Assembly: GCA_025350145.1 (NCBI GenBank) | Contig: JANXYH010000090.1 | Coordinates: 1 to 64,000 of the forward strand | Direction: 5' to 3' | Length of the DNA: 64,000 nt | Origin: Burkholderiales bacterium | Lineage (GTDB): Bacteria; Pseudomonadota; Gammaproteobacteria; Burkholderiales; Burkholderiaceae_C | Made by a program: the position numbers and the translations under genes | Shown here: positions 39,743 to 49,419 of the stretch, piece after piece | How the letters are laid out: each line of letters starts with the position of its first letter | Position numbering within the stretch: the first letter of the stretch is position 1 | Notes under the pieces: generated by a model | The model's input: the letters and a program-made list of their open reading frames with translations, nothing else | Told to the model about the DNA's origin: nothing | Databases searched by the model: none

Positions 39743-39758
39743 TGGCACGGTCCCTGCA
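39743..39758 (+). promoter_or_regulatory. Sigma-54 (-24/-12) promoter of the pilin gene
   Basis: TGGCACGGTCCCTGCA matches TGGCACG-N4-TTGCW with a single change (CTGCA). Transcription would begin near 39769 and leave a leader of about 35 bases. RpoN- and PilR-dependent pilin expression is known in Pseudomonas and relatives. No pilS/pilR genes are in the window. Confidence 0.82.
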
Positions 39759-39803
39759 TTGTTCTTGTCGTTCGTCCCCAATCCCCCCTTCCGGAGAGTC
39801 CCC

Positions 39804-40223
39804 ATGAAACGTGTTCAAAAAGGTTTTACCCTGATCGAACTGATGATCGTCGTGGCGATCATCGGCATATTGGCCGCAGTGGCACTGCCGGCCTACCAGC
39901 AGTACACCTTGAAGGCCAAGTTCAGTGAGGTGGTGCTGTCCACGGCATCGGTCAAAACCCAGGTCGAACTCTGCGCCCAGGACCAAAATGGCGTGTCGGG
40001 TTGCACCGCCGGCACCAACGGCATTGACCCCAACATTGCCGTCGGCGCCGGCAAGGTGGGAAGCCTGACCACCGCCGCCGGCGTCGTCACTGCGACGGCC
40101 ATTTCCGGCAGCGGCCTGACTGGCCAGACCTACGTCCTGACGGCCGCCTTCAGCAGCACCACGCTGCAAACGACCTGGACCGTCTCGGGTACCTGCTTGA
40201 CAGGCTCACCCAAACTCTGCTGA
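39804..40223 (+). CDS. pilA: Type IV pilin (major-pilin-like)
   Basis: 139 residues from [16 protein letters not shown], with GGAGA upstream. The class III signal is cleaved after Gly7, leaving Phe8 as methylated residue 1 and Glu12 as the conserved Glu5. A hydrophobic N-terminal helix follows, then a small Thr/Ser-rich globular head. Two Cys pairs are possible (ELCAQ/GVSGC, and the C-terminal [10 protein letters not shown] loop). A sigma-54 promoter precedes it and a strong terminator follows, so it is a single-gene unit. The pilin O-ligase-like gene two genes downstream suggests glycosylation. Confidence 0.93.
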   Translation: MKRVQKGFTLIELMIVVAIIGILAAVALPAYQQYTLKAKFSEVVLSTASVKTQVELCAQDQNGVSGCTAGTNGIDPNIAVGAGKVGSLTTAAGVVTATAISGSGLTGQTYVLTAAFSSTTLQTTWTVSGTCLTGSPKLC

Positions 40224-40318
40224 GTTGGGGGCGTCGCTGGCGTGCCCGCCCCGAGTTGGCCTGGGCCGCGTTGTTGAGCGCTTCACGGCCGCGCCGCAGG
40301 CGCGGCTTACCTGACCCA

Positions 40319-40354
40319 AAGCGGGCCTTCTGTGAAGAAGGCCCGCTTCTTTTC
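40319..40354 (+). terminator. Rho-independent terminator after pilA
   Basis: AAGCGGGCCTTC pairs with GAAGGCCCGCTT across a 6-base loop, then CTTTTC. This 12-bp stem with a short T-run should end pilA transcription and isolate it from the large downstream gene. Confidence 0.88.
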
Positions 40355-40395
40355 TGCCTGGCAGGCCGCACTGCGCGCCCGCTGAGCCTGCCCAG

Positions 40396-43300
40396 ATGCA
40401 CCGCAACGATCCGATCACCGAGGACAGCCGCCTTGCCGTCTGCATTTTGCTGGTGGGCCTGGGCGTGGCGTGGCTGGGGGCGCTGCTGGGGCTGAATTTC
40501 GCGCCCACGGCAACCATCGAACTGGCCCTGAGCCAAGCCAGCGGACTGGCCACCATGATGGGCCTGTACGGCAATGCGCCGGTCTTCGCGGTGATGTTCT
40601 GGGCCTCGGCGCCCAGCCTGCGTCAACAACGTGGGGTGCTGGTGGGTTGGGCCCTGACGATGGCGGCGCTGTGCTGGGCGCTGCGCGACCGCCTGCCGCG
40701 CAGCCTGGAGGCCACCGGAGATTTCTCCTGGACCTTCTTTCTCGCCGCCGGCTTGGCCATACCGTGCGCGATGGCGCTGCTCTGGCGCGCAGTCCGGCCG
40801 CAGGGCCAGGCGCTGGCCCTGCGGCTGCGCTGGCTGCTGGCGTTGGGAGCCCTGTTCTTGCTGGTGCCAGCACCAATCTTGAACCTGAGTGCGACCCTGC
40901 ATCCCTTGACACTGGACATGCTGGCGCTGCATTTCGACCATCTGGCCGGGCTGGGCCTGACGCCGGCATTGTTCGATCTGGTGCAGCGTGTGCCCTTGCT
41001 GCCGCAACTGATGGGCTCGGCCTACGGCATGACCCCGCTGGCGATGTTGGCGGTGGCCTTGCTGCAGTTGCGTGGCAAGCCTGCGCATGTGGCGTCGGCC
41101 AGCTTGGCCTGGGTGCTGATGACCGGCTTCGCCACACTGGCCTACCACTGCTTTCCGATCACCGGGCCGACCTACGTCTTTGGTCCCCACCAATTCATCG
41201 ACGCGCTGCGCCACGCCGCCCAGCAACCGATGCAGCCGACAGCGGTGGCGGGTTATCCGCGCAACGGCATGCCGTCGATGCACTTCGGCTGGATGCTGGC
41301 GGCGGCGGTGCTGTGGTGGCAATCCGGTACCCGGCCGTGGTCGCGGGCAGCGCTGTTGGCGATGACGGCGCTGACGGCCTTGGCGACGCTGTACTACGGC
41401 GAGCACTACCTGATCGACCTGATCGTGGCGGTGCCCTTTGTCTTGTCCAGCATCGCCCTGGCCAGCACCGGCGTGACCATGGCCAGGCGCTGGCCGGTGG
41501 CGGCAGCGGGTTTTGTCTGCTGGCTGGTCTGGGTGCTGTTGCTGCGCACCCAAATGCCGCAGTTCGTGGCCGCGCCCTGGCTGGCCCAGTTGCTGCTGCT
41601 GGCCACCGTTGTCGTCGTGCTGGCCCAGATCCTGGGCCTGCGCCGATTCAAGGCGGCAGCCGGCACGGGCTGGGTTGCGCAGCCCCGGGCGCGGCCGATC
41701 AAGGCGCCTTTGCAGCGCCGCTTCGGGCTGATGTTCTGGCTCTCCGGTGGCGCCGCACTGGTCTACCAGGTGACCTTTGCCAAGTCGCTGGCGCTGGTCT
41801 TTGGCAGCATGGCGACGGCGACCTTGTCGGTACTGGCCACCTTCCTGGGCGGGATGGCGCTGGGCTCGGTAGCCGGCGGCATGCTGGCCCAGCGGCTACG
41901 GGCGCCGCTGCGGACCTATGCCGCGGTCGAGTTCGGCATCGGCCTGTACTGCGCGGCAACGCCCTGGCTGTTTGACGCCGTTCAAGGCCTGTACGTCTGG
42001 CTGGCGGGTGGCGGTGCAGCCGACGCGCCGACCTTGCTGGCGCTGCGCGTGGCCCTGGGCGCCGCGGTGTTGCTGGTGCCGACGCTGCTGATGGGCACCA
42101 CCTTGCCGCTGCTGGCGTCGGCGCTGGGGCCGCAGGGCGGCGGCATGGGCCTGCGGGTCAGCGGCCTGTACTTCGCCAACACCGCCGGTGCGGCGGTCGG
42201 TGCGGTGTTGGCCGCCTACGTCTTGATGCCGTTGTTGGGCCTACGCGCCACCACCTTGGTCGCTGCGGTGTTGAACCTGAGCGTGGCCTGGTTGGCGATC
42301 CAGCCGACGCCGGCCGCGCCGGCCGGCCAAGCCCGCGACCTGGCCCGCGAACAAGCGCCCGCGCCGCAGCACACCTGGCCACGCAGCGCCGGCTGGGCCG
42401 GGCTGGCCTCGCTGGGCCTGGTAGGCGTGCTGTCGCTGGGCCTGGAGGTGGTCTATGTGCACCTTCTGGCGATCGTTGCCGGCAACAGTGTCTACGCCTT
42501 TGGGCTGATGCTGGCCACGTTCCTGACCGGCCTGGCGATGGGTGGCGCGGCGGCCCGCCGGGTGCTGCTGTCGGCCCGTGGCGACGCGGCGCTGGCCCTG
42601 GTCGTGGCACTGGCGGGGCTGGCCATCGCGGTGGCGCTGGGCAGCGGCTTCTGGAACGACATTCCCGGCTACTTCGGCAGCTTTGCCCAGTACCCTTTGG
42701 CACGCGGCTTCGGGGCGCGTGAGGCCATCCGTGGCCTGGTCTGCGCCCTGGTCATGGTGCCGCCCACCATCTTCATCGGTGCGGCCTATGTGCTGGCGAT
42801 GGCCTTGGTCACGGCCAGTGGCTGGCGCTCCAGCACGCTGGCCTTGGGCGCAGGCGCTGCGGTCAACACCCTGGGCAACATCAGCGGCGTGTTGCTGTTC
42901 GGCTTCATGCTGCTGCCGCGGCTGGGCGGCATGGCGGCAACCCAGGGCATCGCCGTGTCGGCAGCGCTGCTGGCCCTGCTGGTCTGGCTTTGTGCCGCCC
43001 GGCAGTGGCTGCGCAGCGGTGTGGCGCTGTTGGCCATGTGTCTGCTGGCGCTGGGCTATGGCGGCACCCGGCAACTCGACCTGGACCAGCTCAGCTCGGG
43101 CGCCAACGTCTACTTTCAGGCCCAGAACTGGGGCCACACCATCGACCATGCAGAAAGCCTGGACGGCGGATTGACCACCGTGGCCCAGCAGCAGACGGCG
43201 CAGGGCCCGCTCAAGACCTTGTTGACCAACGGCAAGTTTCAGGGCAATGACGCGGTGCAGGGCGAGATGCCGGCACAGATCGGCTTTGCGATGGCGCCGC

Positions 43301-44064
43301 TGCTGCACCAGCCTCGGCGCGAAGCCGCCCTGGTGATCGGCTACGGCACCGGCGTGACCTCGCGCGTGCTGCACGATGCCGGCTTTGCGCGGCTGGACAT
43401 TGCCGAGCTCAGCGCCGATGTGCTGCGCCTGGCCGACCGCCATTTCGCCGCCCAGAACCAGCAGGTGTCGCGCCAACCCGGAGTGCAGGTGCACACCACC
43501 GACGGCCGCAACTTCATGCTGCTCAGCCAGCGCCGCTATGACCTCATCAGCATCGAGATCACCTCGATCTGGTTTGCCGGCGCGGCGTCGTTCTACAACC
43601 AGGAGTTCTACCGCCTGGCGCGGCAGCGGCTGGCTCCCGGCGGGGTGTTGCAGCAATGGCTGCAGTTGCACCACCTGTCGCGGCTGGACCTGTTGACGGC
43701 CCTCAGCACGGTCCGCGCCGAGTTCAGCCAGGTGTCGCTGTATGTGATCGGTGGCCAGGGCATCCTGGTGGCCAGCAACCAGCCTGCGCCGGCCACAGCC
43801 GCCAGCCTCCAGGCCCTGCACGACGCGCCCGGACTGGCCAAAGTGCGCCAACTGGCGCAGCGCGAGTTGGACAGTTACGCCGACGACCTGTTGCTCGACA
43901 CCCAGGGCATAGACCGGTTCATCTTTGACAACGGCGTCGATCGCTCGGCCTGGCTGTCCAGCGACGACAACCTGGCGCTGGAGTACAGCACCCCCAGATC
44001 CAATGCCGGGGACAATCCCATCACGGTCGAGGCCAACCTGGCGCTGCTGCGCAAGTACCGCTAG
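40396..44064 (+). CDS. Fusion of PAP2/Aur1-like domain and membrane spermidine-synthase-like domain
   Basis: 1222 residues, read in one frame. Residues about 1-430 are polytopic with phosphatase motifs NGMPSMHFGW (about 290) and YGEHYLIDL (about 335), as in PAP2/Aur1-type phospholipid phosphatases or phosphotransferases. Residues about 440-880 are a second set of TM helices of the kind found in MFS-spermidine-synthase fusions (LSGGAALVYQVTFAKSL, LGLEVVYVHLL). Residues about 885-1222 are a spermidine-synthase-like Rossmann domain (ALVIGYGTGVTSRVL at about 977, TTDGRNFMLLS, YDLISIEITSIW). The combination is unusual. It lies between pilA and a pilin-ligase-like gene. Function unknown. Confidence 0.88.
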   Translation: MHRNDPITEDSRLAVCILLVGLGVAWLGALLGLNFAPTATIELALSQASGLATMMGLYGNAPVFAVMFWASAPSLRQQRGVLVGWALTMAALCWALRDRLPRSLEATGDFSWTFFLAAGLAIPCAMALLWRAVRPQGQALALRLRWLLALGALFLLVPAPILNLSATLHPLTLDMLALHFDHLAGLGLTPALFDLVQRVPLLPQLMGSAYGMTPLAMLAVALLQLRGKPAHVASASLAWVLMTGFATLAYHCFPITGPTYVFGPHQFIDALRHAAQQPMQPTAVAGYPRNGMPSMHFGWMLAAAVLWWQSGTRPWSRAALLAMTALTALATLYYGEHYLIDLIVAVPFVLSSIALASTGVTMARRWPVAAAGFVCWLVWVLLLRTQMPQFVAAPWLAQLLLLATVVVVLAQILGLRRFKAAAGTGWVAQPRARPIKAPLQRRFGLMFWLSGGAALVYQVTFAKSLALVFGSMATATLSVLATFLGGMALGSVAGGMLAQRLRAPLRTYAAVEFGIGLYCAATPWLFDAVQGLYVWLAGGGAADAPTLLALRVALGAAVLLVPTLLMGTTLPLLASALGPQGGGMGLRVSGLYFANTAGAAVGAVLAAYVLMPLLGLRATTLVAAVLNLSVAWLAIQPTPAAPAGQARDLAREQAPAPQHTWPRSAGWAGLASLGLVGVLSLGLEVVYVHLLAIVAGNSVYAFGLMLATFLTGLAMGGAAARRVLLSARGDAALALVVALAGLAIAVALGSGFWNDIPGYFGSFAQYPLARGFGAREAIRGLVCALVMVPPTIFIGAAYVLAMALVTASGWRSSTLALGAGAAVNTLGNISGVLLFGFMLLPRLGGMAATQGIAVSAALLALLVWLCAARQWLRSGVALLAMCLLALGYGGTRQLDLDQLSSGANVYFQAQNWGHTIDHAESLDGGLTTVAQQQTAQGPLKTLLTNGKFQGNDAVQGEMPAQIGFAMAPLLHQPRREAALVIGYGTGVTSRVLHDAGFARLDIAELSADVLRLADRHFAAQNQQVSRQPGVQVHTTDGRNFMLLSQRRYDLISIEITSIWFAGAASFYNQEFYRLARQRLAPGGVLQQWLQLHHLSRLDLLTALSTVRAEFSQVSLYVIGGQGILVASNQPAPATAASLQALHDAPGLAKVRQLAQRELDSYADDLLLDTQGIDRFIFDNGVDRSAWLSSDDNLALEYSTPRSNAGDNPITVEANLALLRKYR

Positions 44065-44154
44065 CGCCGGGCGGCAAGTGGCAATTGCGCTCGACCGCCC
44101 CGCCCCGTCCCGCCGAACTGCCGACCCGAACGGTGCCCGGCCAGCGCCACCGCC

Positions 44155-45903
44155 ATGAGCCTACCGATGACCCACCCGGCCATGCTGGCCGCGACTGCAC
44201 TGCTGGCCGGGGCGCTGCCGCCGCTGCTGGCCTACAGCCTGTCGCCCTCGGCGACGATGCTCAACCAATGTGCCGCCGTCGCGCTCTGGGGCTGGTGGGT
44301 GGTGGCTGTCGCGCCGCAACAGGCGCGTCGTGCACTGTGCGGTCCTGCCGGCAGCCTGGTGCTGGCCCTGCTGCTGCTGGCTGCGGCGGTGCTGTGGGCG
44401 ATGGCGGTGGCCCTGCCCAGCTCATTGGGCCTGTCGGCGCTGGGCCTGCTGGCCGGCGCGGTGCTGCTGGTCTGGGCCGGTGCCGACGCCGCCACTAGGC
44501 CGGCCGCTGTCCAGCTCTTCGCCTGGTTTGCTGCGGGTCTGCTGCTGGCCGGCCTGCTCTCGGCCGGGGTGGCGCTGGCGCAGGTGTTTGCGCCAGGCTG
44601 GGGCGAGGGCGGCCTGATCGCCGTTTCCGGCCTGGCCGGCCGCGCGGTCGGCAACCTGCGCCAGCCCAACCACTTGTGCAGCCTGCTGCAATGGGCGCTG
44701 ATCGCGCTGGTTCTGCTGGCCGAGTTGCGCTGGCTCAAACCCGCCATGGCCGTGGCAATGGTGGTCCTCTTGGTCTGGGCGGTGGAGCTGACAGCCTCCC
44801 GCACCGGCGCTGCCGGCCTGGCTCTGCTGGCGCTGTGGGGGGCGCTGGACCGGCGCTTGTCGCGACACGCCAGGTGGCTGCTGCTGGCCATGCCGGTCGT
44901 CTACCTGGTGGCCTTTGGCGCGATGGCCGCCTGGGGCCATTTCGAACACCAGAGCATTGGTGCGGCCGCGCGGCTGCAGGCCGAGTCCAGCGGCATCGAC
45001 AGCCCCAACACCCGTGGCCGGATCTGGGCCAATGCGCTGGCGCTGGTGGCGCAGCAGCCCTGGCTCGGGGTCGGCTTTGGCGAATTCAATTTCGCCTGGT
45101 CACTGACGCCGTTCCCCGGCCGCCCGACCGCGTTCTTCGACCACACCCACAACCTGCCACTGCAGCTCGCGGTCGAACTGGGCTTGCCGCTGGCTGCGCT
45201 GGTGCTGGCGCTGTCCAGCGCCGCGCTGTGGCGTGCCTGGCGACGCAGTGGCCAGGCACGCGGCGACACCGCGCTGGCGGCGCGGGCTGCCTGCATGCTG
45301 GTGGCGACGATAGGCCTGCACAGCATGGTCGAGTACCCGCTGTGGTACGCCTATTTCCTCTTGCCGGCGGCGTTTGCCTGGGGCTTTGCGCTGGGTGTTC
45401 CGGGCGCGGCGGGCCCGGCTATAACCCAGCCCGGCCCAGGCTGGACGGGCGTGGCGGCGGGCATCCTGCTGGCCGCGGGCGGGGTGTTCGCGGTCATCGA
45501 CTACCACCGGGTGGTGGTGATTTTTGCCCCGGCCGACGACAGCGCGCCGCTGGCCGAACGGATCGCACTGGGCCAACGCAGCCCGCTGTTTGCCCACCAC
45601 GCCGACTATGCCGCCGCCACCAGCGGCGAGCCCGGCGCGGCGGCGGCGCTGGGCTTTGAGCGGGCCACGCACAGCCTGCTCGACACCCGCTTGATGGTGG
45701 CCTGGTCCCGACACCTGGCCGCCAGCGGCGAGTTGGGCCTGGCGCAAGCGCTGGCCGACCGCTTGCGCGAGTTCCGCAACCGCGATGCGGACAGCTTCTT
45801 TGCCGAGTGCGCAGCCGGCGCAGCGCAGCCGCCTTTCCAGTGCCAGCTGGCAGCGTCAGCCCACGGCTGGCGCGAGTACCTGGCCGCCGCGCGCAGGCGC
45901 TGA
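44155..45903 (+). CDS. PglL/TfpO-type O-oligosaccharyltransferase (Wzy_C family)
   Basis: 582 residues with about 12 TM helices, then a soluble C-terminal part. The Wzy/WaaL-type periplasmic loops carry GRAVGNLRQPNHLCSLLQ, SPNTRGRIWANAL, FFDHTHNLPLQLAVELG and LHSMVEYPLWYAYFLLP, the arrangement of PglL pilin O-ligases. It would move a lipid-linked glycan onto pilin or other periplasmic proteins. The closeness to pilA supports this, although no glycan assembly genes are in the window. It begins 90 bases after the PAP2-synthase fusion gene. Confidence 0.87.
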   Translation: MSLPMTHPAMLAATALLAGALPPLLAYSLSPSATMLNQCAAVALWGWWVVAVAPQQARRALCGPAGSLVLALLLLAAAVLWAMAVALPSSLGLSALGLLAGAVLLVWAGADAATRPAAVQLFAWFAAGLLLAGLLSAGVALAQVFAPGWGEGGLIAVSGLAGRAVGNLRQPNHLCSLLQWALIALVLLAELRWLKPAMAVAMVVLLVWAVELTASRTGAAGLALLALWGALDRRLSRHARWLLLAMPVVYLVAFGAMAAWGHFEHQSIGAAARLQAESSGIDSPNTRGRIWANALALVAQQPWLGVGFGEFNFAWSLTPFPGRPTAFFDHTHNLPLQLAVELGLPLAALVLALSSAALWRAWRRSGQARGDTALAARAACMLVATIGLHSMVEYPLWYAYFLLPAAFAWGFALGVPGAAGPAITQPGPGWTGVAAGILLAAGGVFAVIDYHRVVVIFAPADDSAPLAERIALGQRSPLFAHHADYAAATSGEPGAAAALGFERATHSLLDTRLMVAWSRHLAASGELGLAQALADRLREFRNRDADSFFAECAAGAAQPPFQCQLAASAHGWREYLAAARRR

Positions 45904-45934
45904 CGCTGAGCCGAGCCAGGCCGAGCCGACGCGC

Positions 45935-46435
45935 TCAGCCCGCCAGCGCCGCCGTGCTGTCGGCCTGCCAGTGCCCGGATTTGCCGCCGCGCTTTTCCAG
46001 CAGCCGGATGTCGCCCATCACCATGCCGCGATCGACCGCCTTGCACATGTCGTAGATCGTCAGCAAGCCCACCTGGACGGCGGTCAGGGCTTCCATTTCG
46101 ACCCCGGTCCGGCCGACGGTCTCGGCCTGCACCAGGCAATGCACGGCGCAGGCCTCGGCGTCGGGGCTGAAATCCACCGTCACCCGGGTCAGCGGCAGCG
46201 GGTGGCACAGCGGGATCAGCTCGGCGGTGCGCTTGGCGGCCTGGATGGCGGCGATCCGGGCGATGCCGATCACATCGCCCTTGCTGGCGTTGCCGCGCAA
46301 GATCAGCGCCAGCGTCTCGGGCTGCATGCGGATCGTGCCGCTGGCGCGGGCGACGCGGTGGCTCTCAGACTTGGCCGCGACATCGACCATGTGGGCCAGG
46401 CCCTGGGCATCAAAGTGGGTCAATGGCGAGGTCAT
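45935..46435 (-). CDS. moaC: Cyclic pyranopterin monophosphate synthase MoaC
   Basis: 166 residues from [12 protein letters not shown]; the 529-residue ORF-track entry is a backward extension over the protease gene. MoaC converts the MoaA product to cyclic pyranopterin monophosphate in molybdenum cofactor synthesis. Motifs: [45 protein letters not shown] and [10 protein letters not shown]. It is divergent from the M48 protease gene with 45 bases between starts. Confidence 0.97.
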   Translation of the reverse strand: MTSPLTHFDAQGLAHMVDVAAKSESHRVARASGTIRMQPETLALILRGNASKGDVIGIARIAAIQAAKRTAELIPLCHPLPLTRVTVDFSPDAEACAVHCLVQAETVGRTGVEMEALTAVQVGLLTIYDMCKAVDRGMVMGDIRLLEKRGGKSGHWQADSTAALAG

Positions 46436-46480
46436 GGCAGGGCGCAACGCGGCGGAAACAAGGCGATGGGATGATAGGCG

Positions 46481-48256
46481 ATGCCCTTTGCAACGCCCGC
46501 GCCGAAGTCCGCCCGGCTGACCGCCGCCACCCGCCTGGCAGTTCTGTTGGCTGCGGTCCTGGCCTGCGGCTCGTTCGCCCTGGCGCAGGGGGCAGCCTCG
46601 ACGTCGGCAGGTGTCGCACCGCCGTTGCGACTGCCGTCGCTGGGCGAGTCGGCGTCCGACGAATTCAACCTGAGCGCCGAGAAGCGCCTGGGCGAACAGA
46701 TCATGCGCGACATCCGGCGCGACCCTGACTACCTCGACGACCCCCGGCTGCAGGACGAACTGCTGTTGATCTGGCAGCCGCTGGTGGCGGCCGCGCGGGC
46801 CCGTGGCGACATCGGCAGCGACACCGAGCGGCTGTTCCCCTACGAAGCCTTCTTGGTCCGCGACCGCAGCGTCAACGCCTTTGCGCTGCCCGGCGGCTAT
46901 GTCGGCATCCACCTGGGGCTGATCGCGATGACCGCCAGCCGCGACGAACTGGCCTCGGTGCTGGCCCATGAGCTCTCGCACATCACCCAGCGCCATATCG
47001 CCCGCAGCATCGCCGCGTCCAGCCGCAGCTCGACGCTGGGCATGGCCGGCATGATCCTGGGCCTGCTGGCGGCCAGCCGCAGCGGCAATGCCGATGTGGC
47101 CAACGCCGCCATCATGGGCGGCCAGGCGGCGATGGTCCAGGCCCAGCTCAATTTCTCGCGCGACATGGAGCGCGAGGCCGACCGCAACGGTTTCGCGCTG
47201 ATGGGCCAGGCCGGGTTTGCGCCGGCCGGCATGGCGGCGATGTTCGACCGGCTCGACCAGGCCAACCGGCTCAACGACAACAACGGCTTTCCCTACCTGC
47301 GCAGCCACCCGCTGACGACCGAACGCATCGGCGAGGCGCGCCAACGGGTCGGCCTGGCCGGTGCGCCGATTGCGCCGGTTGCGCCGGTTGCGCCCGACAC
47401 CAGCCCGGCAGGCACCGCCTCGCGCCCGGCCATGCTGCTGCCACCGACCCTTGGCCACGCCCTGATGCAGGCCCGCGCCAAGGTGTTGATGGACAACAGC
47501 GTCAGCGCCTGGCGGCGGCTGCAAGAGATTGACCTCGGCGAGGCCAGCGAGGCGCTGCCCGTCGGTGGGGCGGCCCAGGCCAGCAGCGTGGCTGCGCTCT
47601 ACGGCAGTGCCATGGCATCAATGCAGTTGCGCGACTTCGGGCGCGCCGAGCGGACGCTGGCGCGGGCCGACGCCAGTCTGCAGCGCCTGCGCGGCGGCGC
47701 CAGCCCGGCGCCCTACCCGTTCAGCGCGACCGATCTGGGGCGCGCCGGGCAACAGTTGACCGAGCTGCGAGTGCAACTGGCTCTGGCCGGCGGCGAGCCC
47801 GCCCGGGCGCAGCAGTTGTTGGCGGCCGTGACGCCTGACGGCTCGCGCAGCGACCTGCACCTGCGCGCCGAAGTGGCATTGGCTGCCGGCCAAGCCGCAG
47901 CGCTGCGTGAATGCAGCCAGTCGCTGCAGACCTGGGTGACCGAGCACCCGCGTGACAGCAGCGGCTGGCTGCTGCTGTCGCGCTGCGCCGGCCGCCAAGG
48001 CCAGCCGCTGCGCGCTTTGCGCGCCGAGGCCGAATCTCAGGCCGCCCTGGACAACCTGGCCGGGGCGATCGACCGCCTGCGGGCTGGCCAGCAACTGGCC
48101 CGCCGCAGCGGTGCCAACGGCGACTTCATCGAAGCCTCGGTGATCGACTCGCGGCTGCGCGCGCTGCAATCGCAGCGCCGCCAACTGCAGGACGAGGCCA
48201 ATCCACGACGCGGCTCCAGCCCGGCGCCAGAGCCACAGTGGCGCAGCCGAAGCTGA
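46481..48256 (+). CDS. BepA-like M48 metalloprotease with TPR tail
   Basis: 591 residues with an N-terminal signal peptide ending near ALAQG. The zinc motif HELSH is at 163-167 and the third ligand Glu lies in EREADRNG (about 230), inside an M48 domain ([17 protein letters not shown]). The C-terminal half is helical TPR-like sequence rich in Ala/Gln/Leu. BepA/YfgC proteases act in the periplasm on outer-membrane protein assembly. A nine-base repeat encodes API-APV-APV (about residue 297). Confidence 0.92.
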   Translation: MPFATPAPKSARLTAATRLAVLLAAVLACGSFALAQGAASTSAGVAPPLRLPSLGESASDEFNLSAEKRLGEQIMRDIRRDPDYLDDPRLQDELLLIWQPLVAAARARGDIGSDTERLFPYEAFLVRDRSVNAFALPGGYVGIHLGLIAMTASRDELASVLAHELSHITQRHIARSIAASSRSSTLGMAGMILGLLAASRSGNADVANAAIMGGQAAMVQAQLNFSRDMEREADRNGFALMGQAGFAPAGMAAMFDRLDQANRLNDNNGFPYLRSHPLTTERIGEARQRVGLAGAPIAPVAPVAPDTSPAGTASRPAMLLPPTLGHALMQARAKVLMDNSVSAWRRLQEIDLGEASEALPVGGAAQASSVAALYGSAMASMQLRDFGRAERTLARADASLQRLRGGASPAPYPFSATDLGRAGQQLTELRVQLALAGGEPARAQQLLAAVTPDGSRSDLHLRAEVALAAGQAAALRECSQSLQTWVTEHPRDSSGWLLLSRCAGRQGQPLRALRAEAESQAALDNLAGAIDRLRAGQQLARRSGANGDFIEASVIDSRLRALQSQRRQLQDEANPRRGSSPAPEPQWRSRS

Positions 48257-48278
48257 AGGCGCGTCGCCTGGCCCAAGC

Positions 48279-48638
48279 TCAGGCCGCAGCGCCGCCGAAC
48301 AGGCGCTCCATCGCCACGTCAATGACCATCCCGCACAGGCTGTAGATCACCGAGCCGATCACCGCCGCGCCGAAGCCGGCGACATTGAAGCCGTCGAGCA
48401 CGCCGGCCGCGGCCCAGAACATCAGCGCGTTGATGACCAACAGGAACAGGCCCAGCGTGACCACCGTCACCGGCAAGGTCAGGATCACCAGCAGCGGCCG
48501 CACCAAGGTGTTGAACAGACCCAGCACCAGCGCCGCCACCAGGGCAGAACGAAAGTCCGCCACCGTGACCCCGGGGTAGAGATTGGCGACCAGCAACAGC
48601 GCTGCGGCCAGCAGCATCCAGCGCACGATGAGTTTCAT
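48279..48638 (-). CDS. Phage holin family (PF04020-type) small membrane protein
   Basis: 119 residues from MKLIVRWMLLAAALL; the ORF track begins 4 codons earlier. Four TM helices with the family pattern LYPGVTVADFRSALVAALVLGLFNTLVRPLL and LPVTVVTLGLFLLVINALM. This 'holin superfamily IV' family is chromosomal and widespread; the name does not imply a prophage. Function unknown. It ends tail to tail with the M48 protease gene. Confidence 0.88.
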   Translation of the reverse strand: MKLIVRWMLLAAALLLVANLYPGVTVADFRSALVAALVLGLFNTLVRPLLVILTLPVTVVTLGLFLLVINALMFWAAAGVLDGFNVAGFGAAVIGSVIYSLCGMVIDVAMERLFGGAAA

Positions 48639-48900
48639 GGCGCCGAGCATAGCGCGCAGCAGCGGCTGGGATGGCCGCTGCGCGGTCAGTCGCCGCGGCG
48701 CCAGAAGTGCGAATTGGCCAGGTCAGAAAGCGTGTCTTGCGAGGGAAAACCGCTTCTCAGGCCCGATCTCAGGCATTACCATTGCGGCCGCGAAGGGCGG
48801 GGTGTTGAGGCCATCGGGCATGCCGGATGGCGGCTCGACTTCAGACCCCTCGTTGGCGCACTAGACACACCCACACACCACACGACGGAGATCACTGAAC

Positions 48901-49323
48901 ATGGCAACTGCGAAGAAGGCTCCCGCCAAGAAGGCGGCACCGGCCAAAAAGGCCGCCCCAGCCAAGAAGGCGGCACCGGCCAAGAAGGCGGCAGCGGCTG
49001 CGCCCCAGGCAGCGGCCAACCCCGCCGCTAAACCGGCTGCCAAACCAGCCGCCAAACCGGCCGCAGCCAAGAAGCGCACCCCCAATGCCGCCTTCCTCAA
49101 GCCCATGACGCCCAGCGCCGCCCTGGCAGCGATCATCGGCGACAAGGCCTTGCCGCGCACCGAGGTGACGAAGAAGGTCTGGGAATACATCAAGAAGAAC
49201 GGCCTGCAGGACAAGGTCAAGCGCACCCTGATCAATGCCGACGCCAAGCTCAAGGAAGTGGTCAAAGCGGCGCAGGTCACGATGTTCGAGTTGACCAAAC
49301 TGGTCAACGCCCACCTGAAGTAA
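48901..49323 (+). CDS. SWIB/MDM2-domain protein with histone H1-like N-terminus
   Basis: 140 residues, with GGAG about 11 bases upstream. Residues 1-60 are Lys/Ala/Pro-rich repeats (PAKKAA x4, then AAKPAAKP units) like the C-terminal tail of histone H1. Residues about 65-138 are a SWIB domain (FLKPMTPSAALAAIIGD, TKKVWEYIKKNGLQD). Such bacterial proteins resemble those of chlamydiae and Burkholderiales, and are probably DNA-associated. A terminator follows the gene. Confidence 0.93.
   Translation: MATAKKAPAKKAAPAKKAAPAKKAAPAKKAAAAAPQAAANPAAKPAAKPAAKPAAAKKRTPNAAFLKPMTPSAALAAIIGDKALPRTEVTKKVWEYIKKNGLQDKVKRTLINADAKLKEVVKAAQVTMFELTKLVNAHLK
48922..48993 (+). repeat. Coding tandem repeat, four PAKKAA units (18 bp each)
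   Basis: Residues 8-31 of the SWIB protein are four consecutive PAKKAA units encoded by closely similar 18-base repeats (GCCAAGAAGGCGGC cores). Such a repeat is prone to slippage, so the length may vary between strains. Confidence 0.85.
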
Positions 49324-49371
49324 GCCCTTCACGCCGTGCCATCACCGATGGCACGGCAGTGCGCAATCAAA

Positions 49372-49398
49372 AAAAAGCCGGCGCGATGCCGGCTTTTT
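49372..49398. terminator. Bidirectional rho-independent terminator
   Basis: A-run, GCCGGC, loop GCGAT, GCCGGC, then TTTTT: it works in both directions between the convergent SWIB and HCCA-isomerase genes. A second perfect 11-bp hairpin (GCCGTGCCATC/GATGGCACGGC, 49333-49357) without a T-run lies just before it. Confidence 0.92.
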
Positions 49399-49419
49399 CA
49401 TGCCCGCAGGCGTCTGACC

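Noticed and set aside
42241-43851. 536-residue minus-strand ORF
   Set aside because: Antisense to the spermidine-synthase-like part of the fusion protein; Gln/His/Gly-rich and without motifs.
48279-48638. Prophage remnant suggested by a holin-family gene
   Set aside because: This membrane family is common on chromosomes and no other phage gene is nearby.
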